48,665 nt of DNA from an uncultured Burkholderiales bacterium (GCA_903896615.1 CAITYM010000131.1:1-48665); one strand, 5' to 3'; positions 26,008 to 35,817 are shown, numbered from the stretch's first letter. Translations and numbers: made by a program. The notes: generated by a model from the letters alone, not told the origin.

Positions 26008-27435
26008 ATGACTAAAGAATTTGATGTAATCGTAATTGGTGGTGGCCCAGGTGGCTATATCGCGGCTATCAGAGCGGCTCAACTTGGTATGAGTGCCGCT
26101 TGTATTGATGAATGGAAGAATGAGAAAGGTGGTCCCGCTTTAGGCGGAACTTGTACCAACGTAGGATGCATACCCTCCAAGGCTTTGCTGCAGTCCTCTG
26201 AGCATTTTGACCAAGCCCAACACCATTTTGCAGAGCACGGCATTGAGGTTAAGGGTTTAAAGATGGACGTACCTCAGATGACCGCTCGAAAAGACAGCGT
26301 CGTCAAGCAAAACAATGAAGGCATTTTGTATCTATTCAAAAAGAACAAAGTGAGTTTCTTTCACGGACGCGGATCATTTGTTAAAGCGGTTGACGGCAAA
26401 TATGAGATTGCTGTTGCCGGCGCTCAAGCTGAAACATTAATTGGTCGCCATATTATTATTGCTACGGGATCTAGCGCGCGTCCGCTTGCAGGTACGCCAT
26501 TCGATGAGGAGACAATTCTCTCTAACGATGGAGCATTAAAAATCAAGGGTGTACCAGCTAAGCTGGGATTAATTGGAGCAGGTGTTATTGGCCTGGAGAT
26601 GGGCTCAGTCTGGAGACGGTTAGGCTCCGAAGTAACTATCTTAGAGGGGCTGCCCACGTTCTTAGGGGCGGCGGACGAGCAAATTGCCAAGGAAGCCCAC
26701 AAAATATTCGTTAAACAAGGCCTCAAAATTGAGCTCGGCGTTAAAGTTGGAGAGATAGTTAAGACGAAAAAAGGTGTTTCTGTTTCTTACACGACTGCAA
26801 GCGGCCAAGCCCAAACTGCAGAGTTCGACAAATTGATCGTATCTATTGGTCGAGTACCCAACACTGTTGGACTCAAGCCTGAGGCAATCGGATTGCAACT
26901 TGACGAGCGAGGTGCTGTCATCGTTGATCAAGACTGTAAAACTCACCTCGCTAACGTTTGGGCTATTGGAGACGTAGTTCGCGGTCCTATGCTCGCTCAC
27001 AAGGCTGAGGAGGAAGGAGTTGCAGTTGCAGAGCGCATTGCTGGACAACATGGCCACGTTAACTTCAACACCATTCCTTGGGTTATTTACACCAGTCCTG
27101 AGATTGCCTGGGTTGGACAAACCGAGCAACAACTTAAAGCCAGTGGCCGTGCTTATAAAGCCGGTACATTTCCGTTCTTAGCCAACGGGCGTGCTAGGGC
27201 TATGGGAGACACGACTGGCATGGTTAAGTTTCTTGCTGATGCTGCCACAGATGAAATCTTGGGAGTACATATCATTGGTCCTGTTGCTAGCGAGTTGATT
27301 GCTGAGTCTGTGGTTGCAATGGAATTTAAAGCAAGCGCAGAAGACATTGCACGAATTTGCCATGCCCACCCAAGCCTTAGCGAAGCTACCAAGGAAGCTG
27401 CACTCGCGGTAGACAAGCGAACACTTAACTTTTAA
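26008..27435 (+). CDS. lpdA: Dihydrolipoamide dehydrogenase (E3)
   Basis: A 475-aa FAD-dependent disulfide oxidoreductase. The FAD motif is [21 protein letters not shown], the redox-active disulfide is C49/C54 ([13 protein letters not shown]), the NAD motif is [20 protein letters not shown], and the C-terminal HAHPSLSEA provides the catalytic His. It reoxidises the lipoyl group of SucB, making NADH, and probably serves other 2-oxoacid complexes and the glycine cleavage system. It is the third gene of the cluster but lies after an intrinsic terminator. Confidence 0.96.
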   Translation: MTKEFDVIVIGGGPGGYIAAIRAAQLGMSAACIDEWKNEKGGPALGGTCTNVGCIPSKALLQSSEHFDQAQHHFAEHGIEVKGLKMDVPQMTARKDSVVKQNNEGILYLFKKNKVSFFHGRGSFVKAVDGKYEIAVAGAQAETLIGRHIIIATGSSARPLAGTPFDEETILSNDGALKIKGVPAKLGLIGAGVIGLEMGSVWRRLGSEVTILEGLPTFLGAADEQIAKEAHKIFVKQGLKIELGVKVGEIVKTKKGVSVSYTTASGQAQTAEFDKLIVSIGRVPNTVGLKPEAIGLQLDERGAVIVDQDCKTHLANVWAIGDVVRGPMLAHKAEEEGVAVAERIAGQHGHVNFNTIPWVIYTSPEIAWVGQTEQQLKASGRAYKAGTFPFLANGRARAMGDTTGMVKFLADAATDEILGVHIIGPVASELIAESVVAMEFKASAEDIARICHAHPSLSEATKEAALAVDKRTLNF

Positions 27436-27446
27436 GAATTCAATCC

Positions 27447-28544
27447 ATGACGGTTCGGGATACATATCTTGAGCAATTAAAGCTCAAGGGGTTTAGTAGC
27501 GATCCTGCCCAACTCAGAGCAATTGATTCACTAACAAGGTGTGAACAGGAGTGGGGAGAGTACAGAGCGAAGCGCTCCAATGCGGTTAAAAAGCTACTCG
27601 TGCACCCGCCAATTCCTAAGGGCGTTTACATGTTCGGCGGAGTTGGAAGGGGTAAAAGCTTTTTGATGGATTGCTTTTATAACTCCGTACCCATTAAACG
27701 TAAAACTCGACTTCATTTTCATGAATTTATGCGTGAGGTTCACCGTGAACTTCGGGAACTGCAAGGCACAGTTAATCCACTGGATGAACTAGGTCTGCAG
27801 ATTTCTAAGCGCTTCAAGCTCATTTGTTTTGATGAGTTTCATGTTGCTGATATTACAGACGCAATGATTTTGCATAGGCTGTTGGTCTCTTTGTTTAAAA
27901 ACGGGGTTGGATTTGTCACGACATCTAATTTCAAACCCGATGACCTGTATCCCGACGGTTTACACAGGGACCGTATATTGCCTGCTATCGATCTTTTAAA
28001 TGAACAGTTAGAGGTTATCAACGTTGACGCAGGTGTCGATTACAGGGGACAGTTCTTCCAGCAAGTCAAGATGTACCATACGCCGCTTAGCGATCAAGTG
28101 AGGGCTGACATGACGGAGGCGTTTAATCAACTCGCTGAGTCTAAGGATGAAGAGCCCCGCTTGATGATCGAACACCGCGAAATAAAAGCAAAGCGACGCG
28201 CGGGTGGTGTCGTTTGGTTTGATTTCAAAACAATTTGTGGCGGACCTCGATCACAAAATGATTATTTGGAAATTGCCTCTCAGTTTCACACTGTGTTTTT
28301 AAGTGAAGTCCCAGAAATGGGCGTAAATATGGCCTCAGAGGCGAGACGCTTTACATGGTTGATTGATGTTTTATACGACCGTCACGTTAAGCTCATCATC
28401 TCCAGTGCAGTTGCACCAGAGATGCTCTACACCCAAGGTCCGATGTCCCATGAATTTCCAAGAACTGTCTCCAGGCTGCAAGAAATGCAGTCCGCTGAGT
28501 TCTTAGCTTCCGAGAAGCGAAGCGTTGATACAGGACTTACCTAA
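27447..28544 (+). CDS. zapE: Cell division protein ZapE (AFG1-like ATPase)
   Basis: A 365-aa P-loop ATPase of the AFG1/ZapE family. Walker A is MFGGVGRGKSFLMD (64-71 core), Walker B is LICFDEFHVADITDA, and the sensor region is GVGFVTTSNFKPDDLYPDGLHRDRILPAI. E. coli ZapE associates with the Z ring under stress. It begins 11 bases after lpdA, so it may be co-transcribed, a gene order common in Burkholderiales. The secreted coiled-coil gene starts 60 bases later. Full length. Confidence 0.93.
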   Translation: MTVRDTYLEQLKLKGFSSDPAQLRAIDSLTRCEQEWGEYRAKRSNAVKKLLVHPPIPKGVYMFGGVGRGKSFLMDCFYNSVPIKRKTRLHFHEFMREVHRELRELQGTVNPLDELGLQISKRFKLICFDEFHVADITDAMILHRLLVSLFKNGVGFVTTSNFKPDDLYPDGLHRDRILPAIDLLNEQLEVINVDAGVDYRGQFFQQVKMYHTPLSDQVRADMTEAFNQLAESKDEEPRLMIEHREIKAKRRAGGVVWFDFKTICGGPRSQNDYLEIASQFHTVFLSEVPEMGVNMASEARRFTWLIDVLYDRHVKLIISSAVAPEMLYTQGPMSHEFPRTVSRLQEMQSAEFLASEKRSVDTGLT

Positions 28545-28604
28545 AACTCTTAGATGTATACCCTTGCAACTCCCCAGCAACAAATGACCCCAGGGGGATT
28601 TGTC

Positions 28605-29300
28605 GTGAAAAAATTAGCTGCAAACTGTAAAAACATAATATCAAATCTGTATGCGCAAGAACTTTTAATTCGTGTTGCAAGTTTTCTGCTTTTGCCTTCA
28701 TTCATTTTTTTATTAAACACTGGTTCACTTGCACAAGGAATTGACGGCACTCAATCGTCTGAGCCGTCCTTGATGAGCGCTGAAGAAATTAAGGAGCTCA
28801 AAATAAAGGCTGAAAACACTTATAACGAGGAAGTCAAAGCTTGTTATCAAAAATTTGCAGTCAACAACTGCAAGGACGTTGCTGCGCAAAAGAGAATCGC
28901 AGAATTACAAAGGCTTCGTCCTTTTGAATTAAAACTGAATGCACAAAAGCGCGCCGAAAAAGCTGAGCAAATAGAAAAAGACGCTCAGCTCAAAAAAATG
29001 GAGCACGAACAGTCTCAAAAAGAAATCACGGAGCGATCAAACCTTGACTATCAAAATCGGGTGAAGGCAAATCAAGAGAAAAATGATCAATATAAATCAA
29101 AACAAAATCCTGCCCCTCCCGCCCTCTCTCCTAATGGGATGGATGGGGCGGTAGAGTCTAACTCCTCGGTATCAAGTGGCCCGCGCGCTCAGTATGAACA
29201 AAAGCAAAAGGAGGCTCTTGAGCATAAACTTGAGGTTCAAAAAAGATTGGAGGAGAAAGCAAAATCCAAAACTCCAACTCAGCCCAGTACCAAGCCCTAA
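28605..29300 (+). CDS. Secreted coiled-coil protein of unknown function
   Basis: A 231-aa protein. The GTG at 28605 is preferred because AGGGGGA at 28592-28598 lies at good spacing. An ATG at 28554 would add 17 residues without a ribosome-binding site. It has a long basic n-region, a hydrophobic segment LLLPSFIFLLNTGSLA and a likely cleavage before QGID. The mature part is a charged, mostly helical Lys/Glu/Gln-rich coiled coil with a CYQKFAVNNC pair, then a Pro/Ser-rich segment. A similar protein often follows zapE in Burkholderiales, so the pair may work together at the envelope. Its role is not known. Confidence 0.78.
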   Translation: MKKLAANCKNIISNLYAQELLIRVASFLLLPSFIFLLNTGSLAQGIDGTQSSEPSLMSAEEIKELKIKAENTYNEEVKACYQKFAVNNCKDVAAQKRIAELQRLRPFELKLNAQKRAEKAEQIEKDAQLKKMEHEQSQKEITERSNLDYQNRVKANQEKNDQYKSKQNPAPPALSPNGMDGAVESNSSVSSGPRAQYEQKQKEALEHKLEVQKRLEEKAKSKTPTQPSTKP

Positions 29301-29309
29301 AAGGTCTTA

Positions 29310-29331
29310 GCAAGCTGGTCGCATAGCTTGC
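29310..29331 (+). terminator. Hairpin after the secreted coiled-coil gene
   Basis: GCAAGCT (29310-29316) pairs perfectly with AGCTTGC (29325-29331) around an 8-base loop, nine bases past the stop codon. There is no T tract after it. It may be a Rho-dependent terminator or a 3' stabilising hairpin. Confidence 0.4.
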
Positions 29332-29466
29332 AACAATTATCAAAGCTTCTATTGAGTCAAATACACCGCTTAATGCGATCATCCGTTGATCCTTCAAAAA
29401 TTGATTCTCTTTGTGTGAATTGTCTGTAAACTCAGGCAGCCACTTTTCCATTCAACAAAATTACCC

Positions 29467-31608
29467 ATGCCCGCCCTAAGCTCAACTGAATATATAACTC
29501 TAGTTGAAAGTGCCTTTTCTGCAGAGGGTTTACTTGCTCGAAATACTTCCCACTTCCAACCAAGGAGCGGGCAAACTGAAATGGCATTGGCAGTTGCAAA
29601 GACTATGGAGAATGGAGGAAGTCTAGTTGTTGAGGCGGGAACAGGGGTTGGGAAAACTTTTGCATATCTAGTCCCAGCACTTCTAAGTGGTGAACGAGTA
29701 TTACTCTCAACGGCTACAAAGGCTTTACAAGATCAACTCTTTTCTCGTGACCTACCTCAGCTCGTCAAAGTATTCAAGTTACCGCTCAAAATCGCTCTTC
29801 TCAAAGGCAGATCGAGTTACCTGTGTCAACAGCGCCTTCAGACACATGCACGAGAGCATAACCTCAGTGATAAAAGCAGTATTAAAACCCTCACATTAGT
29901 TCGTGAATGGGCTAAATCGACTCAAACAGGTGATTTGGCAGAGTTGGGTGGGCTCGAGGAGCGCTCAGCCTTGTGGCCCCTTATTACGTCATCGCGTGAG
30001 AATTGTTTAGGATCACAGTGTCCAGAACATAAGGCTTGTTTTGTTAATTCAGCGCGTAAACAAGCCCTAAGTGCAGATATAGTCGTAATCAATCATCACC
30101 TGTTTTTTGCCGATCTTGCCGTTAAAGAATCTGGGATGGCTGAATTACTCCCAAGTGTGAGGGTCGTCATCTTTGATGAAGCTCATCAACTTAACGAGAC
30201 AGGCACTCAATTTTTAGGGGAACAGTTAAGTATTGCTCAACTACTAGATCTTGTGAGGGACATATTGGCCAGTGGACTCACCACAGCGGCTGGGCTTTGT
30301 GATTGGCAAACGATTTGCAGTGATTTTGAGAAATCAGTGAGAGATTTTAGACTCTGCATCGGAAACCAAGCAGGCAGCACTCGCCTTCGTTGGACTGAGA
30401 GTGTTCCCGAGGGCATTGCACCAAATGAGTGGCAGGAGTGCTTGGATGCACTCCATAGTGCATTTACAAAAGCAAGTGAGGCGCTTGACACTGTCAGCGA
30501 ACTTGCCCCTGAGTTTCCCCGTTTAAGTGAGAGGGTAAGCAAAGCTGAGCAGACGCTCAAACATTTTGCAGCCCCCCCCAAGGGTGATCAGGTAAGGTGG
30601 GTGGAGTTGGGTCAAATGGCAAGGCTCGTAGAGGCCCCATTAGATATTGCAATTGTTGTTCAAGAAAAAATGTTAGGTCTTAAGAGTGATCAAACAAATT
30701 TGCAAAATCCGTTGACGGTTCAAAAAACAGTTCAAGATGAACATCTCAATGGCTCTGAGACAACAGATCAAAGTACTTCTGAGTATGTACATTTACCAAG
30801 AAGTTGGATCTTTACTTCCGCAACGCTGGGAAATGATGACACTTTGTCTTGGTTCACCAAACCCTGTGGCCTCGAAAGCAGTCAGATCCTTCAGGTTCAA
30901 AGTCCTTTTGATTACCCAAATCAGGCACTTTTGTACATTCCTAAAGCGATGGTTAAACCTAGTGATCCCAATCACTCCCTAGAAGTTACAGAGCTTGCTA
31001 AAGAGATTATTGGACGCCTTGGTGGAAGAACGCTCATTCTTACAACTACTAACCGTGCAATGAAATCCATTGGTGATGCTTTAAGCGCTTACTACGGTGA
31101 GAATAGTGGATTCGGTGACATTGAAGTTCTTATTCAGGGGCAACTTCCTAAACGGTTTTTGATGGACCGGTTTCGTTCAACGACAGAGAATTTCACAAGT
31201 TCGGACGAGTCCATTCGTCCAAAGGGGTGTGTACTGGTTGCTACCGCTAGTTTTTGGGAAGGATTTGATGTTCCCGGGGACGCTTTGCAGGCTGTGATTA
31301 TTGATAAATTACCGTTTCCCCCGCCAGGTGACCCATTGGTCGAAGCGCGTTGTAACCGGATTGAAAGAGAGGGCGGAAGTGCCTTCAATGAGTACTCCGT
31401 GCCAGAAGTTGCAGTTGCCCTAAAGCAGGGGGCAGGCAGACTCATACGTAGGGAGAGTGACACGGGAGTATTAGTGATTTGCGATAGTCGATTAATGACC
31501 ACAGGCTACGGTAGAAAATTAATTAGGAGTTTGCCCCCAATGCGACATGAGGAGCAATTGCATGAGTTACTTGGATTTTTAGAAAAAATCAATATTCCAA
31601 CCCTTTAA
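29467..31608 (+). CDS. ATP-dependent Fe-S helicase of the DinG/YoaA family
   Basis: A 713-aa superfamily 2 helicase of the XPD/DinG group. Walker A EAGTGVGKT is at about 56-64, four Cys that can hold a [4Fe-4S] cluster are C120, C180, C185 and C191 (YLCQQR, CLGSQCPEHKACF), and DEAH is at 237-240. The C-terminal helicase domain contains ATASFWEGFDVPGD and QGAGRLIRRESDTGV. It likely unwinds forked or R-loop DNA during repair. YoaA and DinG are hard to separate by eye, so no symbol is given. No LexA-like site was seen. Confidence 0.9.
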   Translation: MPALSSTEYITLVESAFSAEGLLARNTSHFQPRSGQTEMALAVAKTMENGGSLVVEAGTGVGKTFAYLVPALLSGERVLLSTATKALQDQLFSRDLPQLVKVFKLPLKIALLKGRSSYLCQQRLQTHAREHNLSDKSSIKTLTLVREWAKSTQTGDLAELGGLEERSALWPLITSSRENCLGSQCPEHKACFVNSARKQALSADIVVINHHLFFADLAVKESGMAELLPSVRVVIFDEAHQLNETGTQFLGEQLSIAQLLDLVRDILASGLTTAAGLCDWQTICSDFEKSVRDFRLCIGNQAGSTRLRWTESVPEGIAPNEWQECLDALHSAFTKASEALDTVSELAPEFPRLSERVSKAEQTLKHFAAPPKGDQVRWVELGQMARLVEAPLDIAIVVQEKMLGLKSDQTNLQNPLTVQKTVQDEHLNGSETTDQSTSEYVHLPRSWIFTSATLGNDDTLSWFTKPCGLESSQILQVQSPFDYPNQALLYIPKAMVKPSDPNHSLEVTELAKEIIGRLGGRTLILTTTNRAMKSIGDALSAYYGENSGFGDIEVLIQGQLPKRFLMDRFRSTTENFTSSDESIRPKGCVLVATASFWEGFDVPGDALQAVIIDKLPFPPPGDPLVEARCNRIEREGGSAFNEYSVPEVAVALKQGAGRLIRRESDTGVLVICDSRLMTTGYGRKLIRSLPPMRHEEQLHELLGFLEKINIPTL

Positions 31609-31700
31609 TAAAAATTCAAACACAATAGATCAACTAATGTTGAATGCAAAGGCTAACATAGGTGCAATTAGACCCATAGATTGCCCTTTTAGATTAGGGA

Positions 31701-32063
31701 TCATGCGCGTTCTGTAATTCGCGTTTTATCGCCGTTACTGTTAATTTTGAATCTAGCCACTTCTCTTGGGACTAGCTCTTGCAATCTTTTTCTAACATTA
31801 TTTGCAACCATAGAGTCATTATTGAATGCCCATCTAAGCTCGTCAGCCAATATGCCAAGAACAAATACTTTGATTTGCTGATGATTCATTGTCGGTTGAT
31901 GTGATTGCGCGCTGTCCAAAAATTTGTCAATGAGTTGATTGGTGGTTATCATGTCGTTGAATCCCGCTACTGATGCTGTGTTTAATGAGAAGATTTCAAT
32001 AAATGCAGATGCTAGTGATTTAGTTATTGGATGTATAGGCGAAATCACGATTAATAAATTCAT
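31701..32063 (-). CDS. Small hypothetical protein divergent from a TetR regulator
   Basis: A possible 120-aa protein. The C-terminal 83 residues, from an in-frame ATG at 31952, look most protein-like: a helical segment HQQIKVFVLGILADELRWAFNNDSMVANNVRKRLQ split by charged residues, ending in a basic tail. The first 37 residues from ATG 32063 are less convincing. No ribosome-binding site is clear for either start. I recognise no domain. It lies in an AT-rich pocket next to the TetR gene, its probable regulator. It may be recently acquired. Confidence 0.5.
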   Translation of the reverse strand: MNLLIVISPIHPITKSLASAFIEIFSLNTASVAGFNDMITTNQLIDKFLDSAQSHQPTMNHQQIKVFVLGILADELRWAFNNDSMVANNVRKRLQELVPREVARFKINSNGDKTRITERA

Positions 32064-32156
32064 TTAATATTTATTTCGATGCCTCAAGAGCTAGATTACA
32101 TGAGAGTTTGCAGACACCCTTATTTGAAAATTAAGCGTTTCATTTTTCTAATCAAA

Positions 32157-32162
32157 TATAAT
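32157..32162 (+). promoter_or_regulatory. -10 box for the TetR gene, possible leaderless start
   Basis: A perfect TATAAT lies seven bases ahead of the ATG at 32169, so the predicted transcription start falls on or next to that codon. No -35 hexamer is clear at 17 bases. With no ribosome-binding site, a leaderless message is possible, or initiation at the second ATG at 32178. Confidence 0.4.
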
Positions 32163-32168
32163 GACCTT

Positions 32169-32816
32169 ATGAAAATAATGGATACGCTAATCGGCTCCTA
32201 TAAGAAAAAGCCAAAGCAAGATCGTGCTGCCAAAACAGAACAAGACTTGTTGTATGCAGCAAATGAGATTTTGGATAAAGGGAAATTAGATGATCTTTCA
32301 GCAAAAGTGCTTTCAGAAAAATCTGGTTACAGCATTGGCGTAATTTACAAATACTTTAATAAGTATGAAGATATTTTTATAAAAATATTTTTACAAAAAG
32401 TTGATGCCCATTTCAAGGAGGTTGAGCAGATTTATGTAGATCACCAACCCAATGAGACTGTGAGTGATTTATTTAATAAAGTCATTAATCATGGTTTTTT
32501 ATTTGTGGAGAGATACGGTAAGTTACAGAACAAATTAATTCCATTATTCAGGTTTTTTATGAGACGCCATAAAACGCCTGAAGACTTTTACAAGGTTACA
32601 GATAGACTAGCGCCATTTACCCTGATTTTGCAAGCAAATGACAAGACCGGAACTTTTAAAAAAATGAGCGAAATGGAATGTATTCTTAAGCACCGTGCAT
32701 TTGATCATTATTTAAGAACGCCATTTATCGATGCTCAAAATAAGTTCAGTTCTTCAGAGCATAAGAAGAGCTGTTTAGAATTCGCAGTTTTGATCTTCTC
32801 CGTCTCAAATAATTGA
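32169..32816 (+). CDS. TetR/AcrR family transcriptional regulator
   Basis: About 215 aa. The N-terminal DNA-binding domain is seen as TEQDLLYAANEILDKGKLDDLSAKVLSEKSGYSIGVIYKYFNKYEDIFIKIF, the pattern of a TetR helix-turn-helix where YKYFNKYEDIF stands for the usual (L)YxYFxxKExL(F). The C-terminal domain is variable and would bind an unknown ligand. The start is ATG 32169 rather than the open upstream frame from 32079, because a TATAAT sits just ahead of it. It probably represses itself and the divergent small gene. The neighbourhood is richer in A+T than the flanks. Confidence 0.8.
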   Translation: MKIMDTLIGSYKKKPKQDRAAKTEQDLLYAANEILDKGKLDDLSAKVLSEKSGYSIGVIYKYFNKYEDIFIKIFLQKVDAHFKEVEQIYVDHQPNETVSDLFNKVINHGFLFVERYGKLQNKLIPLFRFFMRRHKTPEDFYKVTDRLAPFTLILQANDKTGTFKKMSEMECILKHRAFDHYLRTPFIDAQNKFSSSEHKKSCLEFAVLIFSVSNN

Positions 32817-32879
32817 TGTTAGAGGAGAGCTGGAAAATAAGGATTCTTTAAAAAAAGCAAACAACTTTACGGTATTGGG

Positions 32880-33701
32880 TTATTTGCCAAACCAGCTTTT
32901 CCATCCACCAGATTTAGATTCTTGTTTCTTGCCAAAGTACTCGCTGTTTGGGTAGGACTGCTGTAGAACGCGAACAGTATCTTCTTTGAGTTGATCCAAA
33001 CCAAGTTCGCTGTAGCTTTTGATCATGATAATCAAAGCCTCTTCAATGATAGGCACATCTTGGTAATCTGAAATGGCTGATTTAGCTCTGTTGATTGCGG
33101 CGACATATGCGCCCTTTCGGTAATAGTATTTCGCAACTATAACCTCTGATTTTGCAAGGGTGTTAATGATAAAGCGCATGCGCATCGAAGCGTCGGGCGC
33201 GTATTTCGAATCCGGAAATCTTGTAACCACTTCCTTGAAAGATTCAAAAGACTGTTTAGCTGCCTTTTGATCACGCTCAGATAAGTCTTGATTAAAGTAG
33301 CGGGAGAAAAAACCTAAGTCATCATTAAAGTTCACAACACCACGCAAATAATACGCGTAATCTAATGCAGGACTTGAAGGGTTAAGTTTGATAAATCGGT
33401 CTAACGTGCTTACCGCCAATGCAGGTTCGGAATTTTTGTATTGAGCAAAAGCTTTTTCAATTTGAGCTTGCTGAGCCAAAGTTGTGCCCGCCGCGCGTCC
33501 CTCCAACTTTTCGTAATAACCAATAGCCTTTTCGTAGGACCTGTTTTCCATCTCCTCTTTAGCTTGTGCGTATAGTTTGTCTGTAGACCACCCCGAAGTC
33601 AGGTCGTTATCGTTGGCACAACCGCTTATAAATAAATAAATCACCAAGATCAACAAGAATAAGGATCGGGGTAAGGAGGATAATGGCAGTCTTCTGAACA
33701 C
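32880..33701 (-). CDS. bamD: Outer membrane assembly lipoprotein BamD
   Basis: A 273-aa lipoprotein. The signal peptide ends in the lipobox FISGC, with lipidated C28. The mature protein has tetratricopeptide-like repeats, among them LYAQAKEEMENRSYEKAIGYYEKLE and YYYRKGAYVAAINRAKSAI, and the family segment ALDYAYYLRGVVNF. BamD binds BamA and the C-terminus of outer-membrane proteins. The start is a GTG at 33701 with AGAAAGAG ahead of it. It is divergent from rluD, whose predicted start is only 12 bases away. Confidence 0.93.
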   Translation of the reverse strand: MFRRLPLSSLPRSLFLLILVIYLFISGCANDNDLTSGWSTDKLYAQAKEEMENRSYEKAIGYYEKLEGRAAGTTLAQQAQIEKAFAQYKNSEPALAVSTLDRFIKLNPSSPALDYAYYLRGVVNFNDDLGFFSRYFNQDLSERDQKAAKQSFESFKEVVTRFPDSKYAPDASMRMRFIINTLAKSEVIVAKYYYRKGAYVAAINRAKSAISDYQDVPIIEEALIIMIKSYSELGLDQLKEDTVRVLQQSYPNSEYFGKKQESKSGGWKSWFGK

Positions 33702-33713
33702 GGGAACTCTTTC

Positions 33714-34829
33714 TTGAAATTCAATGCACCCCTATTATCTTCTAAGCCAGAGCCTTTAGAGCAACAACTCGAAAAGGATTTGGAATCTTTAGAAACCGAG
33801 GATTTGGGACCCGAAATCGAGGTCAGGGAGATCCAAGTCCCCGAAACCATGCATCTTCATCGATTAGATGTCGTTTTAACTGCTCTTTTGCCTGAGTTTT
33901 CCCGCAATTATGTGCAACAACTCATCTCAGAGAGCTGTGTGGAGCGTCTAAGCCCCGGGGGATTTCCAGCACTTGAAATAGGCGCTTCAAAAGCTCAAAC
34001 AGTTACCAAAATTGCCTCCAAAGCTCATGCTTTTGATCGGTATAGGCTCTCCCTTAAACCGTCGCCCCAGGCCCTTGCCTATAAGCCTCAAGAAATGTCG
34101 ATTGAGGTCTTGTTTGAAGATGCCCATATTAGGGTCATAAATAAGCCTGCTAATTTGGTTGTGCACCCTGCACCAGGAAATTGGGGAGGAACACTTTTGA
34201 ATGGCCTGCTCTTTTTAGATCCCCAACTCACCCAAGTGCCACGGGCGGGGATTGTTCACAGGCTGGATAAGGACACAAGCGGCCTAATGGTAGTTGCCAA
34301 AACTCGAGCTTGCATGGATGCTTTGGTCATTCAAATTGCGAATCGAGATGTTCACCGTGAATACCTAGCTATCGCACATCGACCCTGGACGGGGCCAGAG
34401 ACTAAAGTGGTCGAATCCAGTATCGGGCGTGACCCCAGGAATAGACTCAAAATGGCGGTCGTTGACTTACTACGTACCCCTGGAAAGGCTGCCAAAACGA
34501 CTTTTACCTTCATCTCTAACGGAATGGAGGCATCCGTAAATGGGGCACCGATTTCAGATGAAGAAGTTTGCCTGTTGCACTGTCAACTTCATACCGGAAG
34601 AACCCATCAAATTAGGGTTCATCTGTCCAGTATTGGGCATCCCATACTAGGCGATGTCGTCTACGGTGGTCGGGTGCATTCGAGTATCAAAAGGCAAGCC
34701 CTACACGCCTATAAATTGGGGTTTGATCACCCAATCACGGGCGAACCGATGGCCTTTAAGGCTGAGTTACCATTGGATATGACCAGCGCAATCGAGGCAT
34801 GGTCACTCGGTTACAATATTCCCAATTAA
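33714..34829 (+). CDS. rluD: 23S rRNA pseudouridine synthase RluD
   Basis: A 371-aa enzyme that makes pseudouridines in helix 69 of 23S rRNA. An S4 RNA-binding domain (about 47-90, MHLHRLDVVLTALLPEFSRNYVQQLI) precedes the RluA-type catalytic domain with D185 in GIVHRLDKDTSGLMVVAKT. The frame begins at a TTG at 33714 with no convincing ribosome-binding site, and the first 45 residues are acidic and not conserved. The true start may be internal. Full catalytic domain present. RluD and the shorter paralogue RluC share motifs, and the bamD-adjacent position supports RluD. Confidence 0.88.
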   Translation: MKFNAPLLSSKPEPLEQQLEKDLESLETEDLGPEIEVREIQVPETMHLHRLDVVLTALLPEFSRNYVQQLISESCVERLSPGGFPALEIGASKAQTVTKIASKAHAFDRYRLSLKPSPQALAYKPQEMSIEVLFEDAHIRVINKPANLVVHPAPGNWGGTLLNGLLFLDPQLTQVPRAGIVHRLDKDTSGLMVVAKTRACMDALVIQIANRDVHREYLAIAHRPWTGPETKVVESSIGRDPRNRLKMAVVDLLRTPGKAAKTTFTFISNGMEASVNGAPISDEEVCLLHCQLHTGRTHQIRVHLSSIGHPILGDVVYGGRVHSSIKRQALHAYKLGFDHPITGEPMAFKAELPLDMTSAIEAWSLGYNIPN

Positions 34830-34951
34830 GCAGGCGCTATTCAAGCCCAAGCTTAGCTTGCAGTTTTTGCAGTTAGGCTGGACACTTTAGCGTCAATCCT
34901 ATACCCTGATAATGATTTCCATCCTTATCTAATTTCCCAAATTTAAATGTT

Positions 34952-35761
34952 ATGAACACCGCGGAGGCCAAGCGTGTCCTCGAGACTGCGCTTATTTGTT
35001 CGTCGCAACCCCTTACTCTGCGGGATATGGGGGTTTTGTTTGACAACGAAATCGCAGCTGACACTATTAAAACCCTACTTGATGCATTACAAGAAGACTG
35101 GCATCAGCGTGGGGTTGAGCTTTTGCAAGTTGCGACTGGCTGGCGTTTTCAAAGTCGCCCTGAGATGCGCATTTATCTGGACAGATTGCATCCTGAAAAA
35201 CCGCCCAAATATTCCCGTGCAGCGATGGAAACGCTTGCAATCATTGCATATCGACAACCTTGTACGAGGGGAGATATGGAAGATATACGAGGTGTTGCAA
35301 TCAATTCAATGGTCATCAAACAACTGGAAGACCGGGGTTGGGTTGAGGTGATCGGGCACAGGGAAACCGTGGGTAGACCTGGCCTTTATGCAACTACAAA
35401 GCACTTCTTGGATGATTTGGGACTTAGTTCCCTTGATCAATTGCCAACTTTACAAGACTCTGCAGAGTTGAGTGAATCCTTTTCTAAACTTGAGGATATC
35501 GTGAATGATTCCCAAATAGAGATGGACCTCGACGGGACGACAGTTTTAGCCAATCATGAGGAGTCACATGGACCCGTAATTGACTCCGGCGATGAAGTAG
35601 GCTTAGGCGAAGGGGTTGGCGAATCTGCGCCTACTCATGATGATTCTCTTGACTCCTCTATTGCCTCGGATCGAGCCGCTAATACTGAATCCAGCGACGG
35701 TGAGAATTCCTACAATCACTCTGCGCAAATTAAAAATCATTCCGATGATGCAACTGGTTAA
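34952..35761 (+). CDS. scpB: Segregation and condensation protein B
   Basis: A 269-aa protein. The two winged-helix domains of ScpB cover about residues 1-165 ([77 protein letters not shown]). ScpB dimers join SMC and ScpA in chromosome condensation. A further ~100 residues are acidic and Ser-rich, likely disordered. scpA is not in the window. rluB begins 56 bases downstream. Confidence 0.92.
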   Translation: MNTAEAKRVLETALICSSQPLTLRDMGVLFDNEIAADTIKTLLDALQEDWHQRGVELLQVATGWRFQSRPEMRIYLDRLHPEKPPKYSRAAMETLAIIAYRQPCTRGDMEDIRGVAINSMVIKQLEDRGWVEVIGHRETVGRPGLYATTKHFLDDLGLSSLDQLPTLQDSAELSESFSKLEDIVNDSQIEMDLDGTTVLANHEESHGPVIDSGDEVGLGEGVGESAPTHDDSLDSSIASDRAANTESSDGENSYNHSAQIKNHSDDATG

Positions 35762-35817
35762 GAGTTTGATTGTCAGCCTCTTTTTAAAATCTATATACAC
35801 ACTAACAAAGAGCTAAG

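Noticed and set aside
26662-27132. 156-aa minus-strand frame inside lpdA
   Set aside because: It is fully antisense to conserved lpdA codons, has no ribosome-binding site, and its length is explained by lpdA codon bias.
29158-29451. 97-aa minus-strand frame over the end of the secreted coiled-coil gene
   Set aside because: It overlaps a supported gene and a hairpin, and its product looks random.
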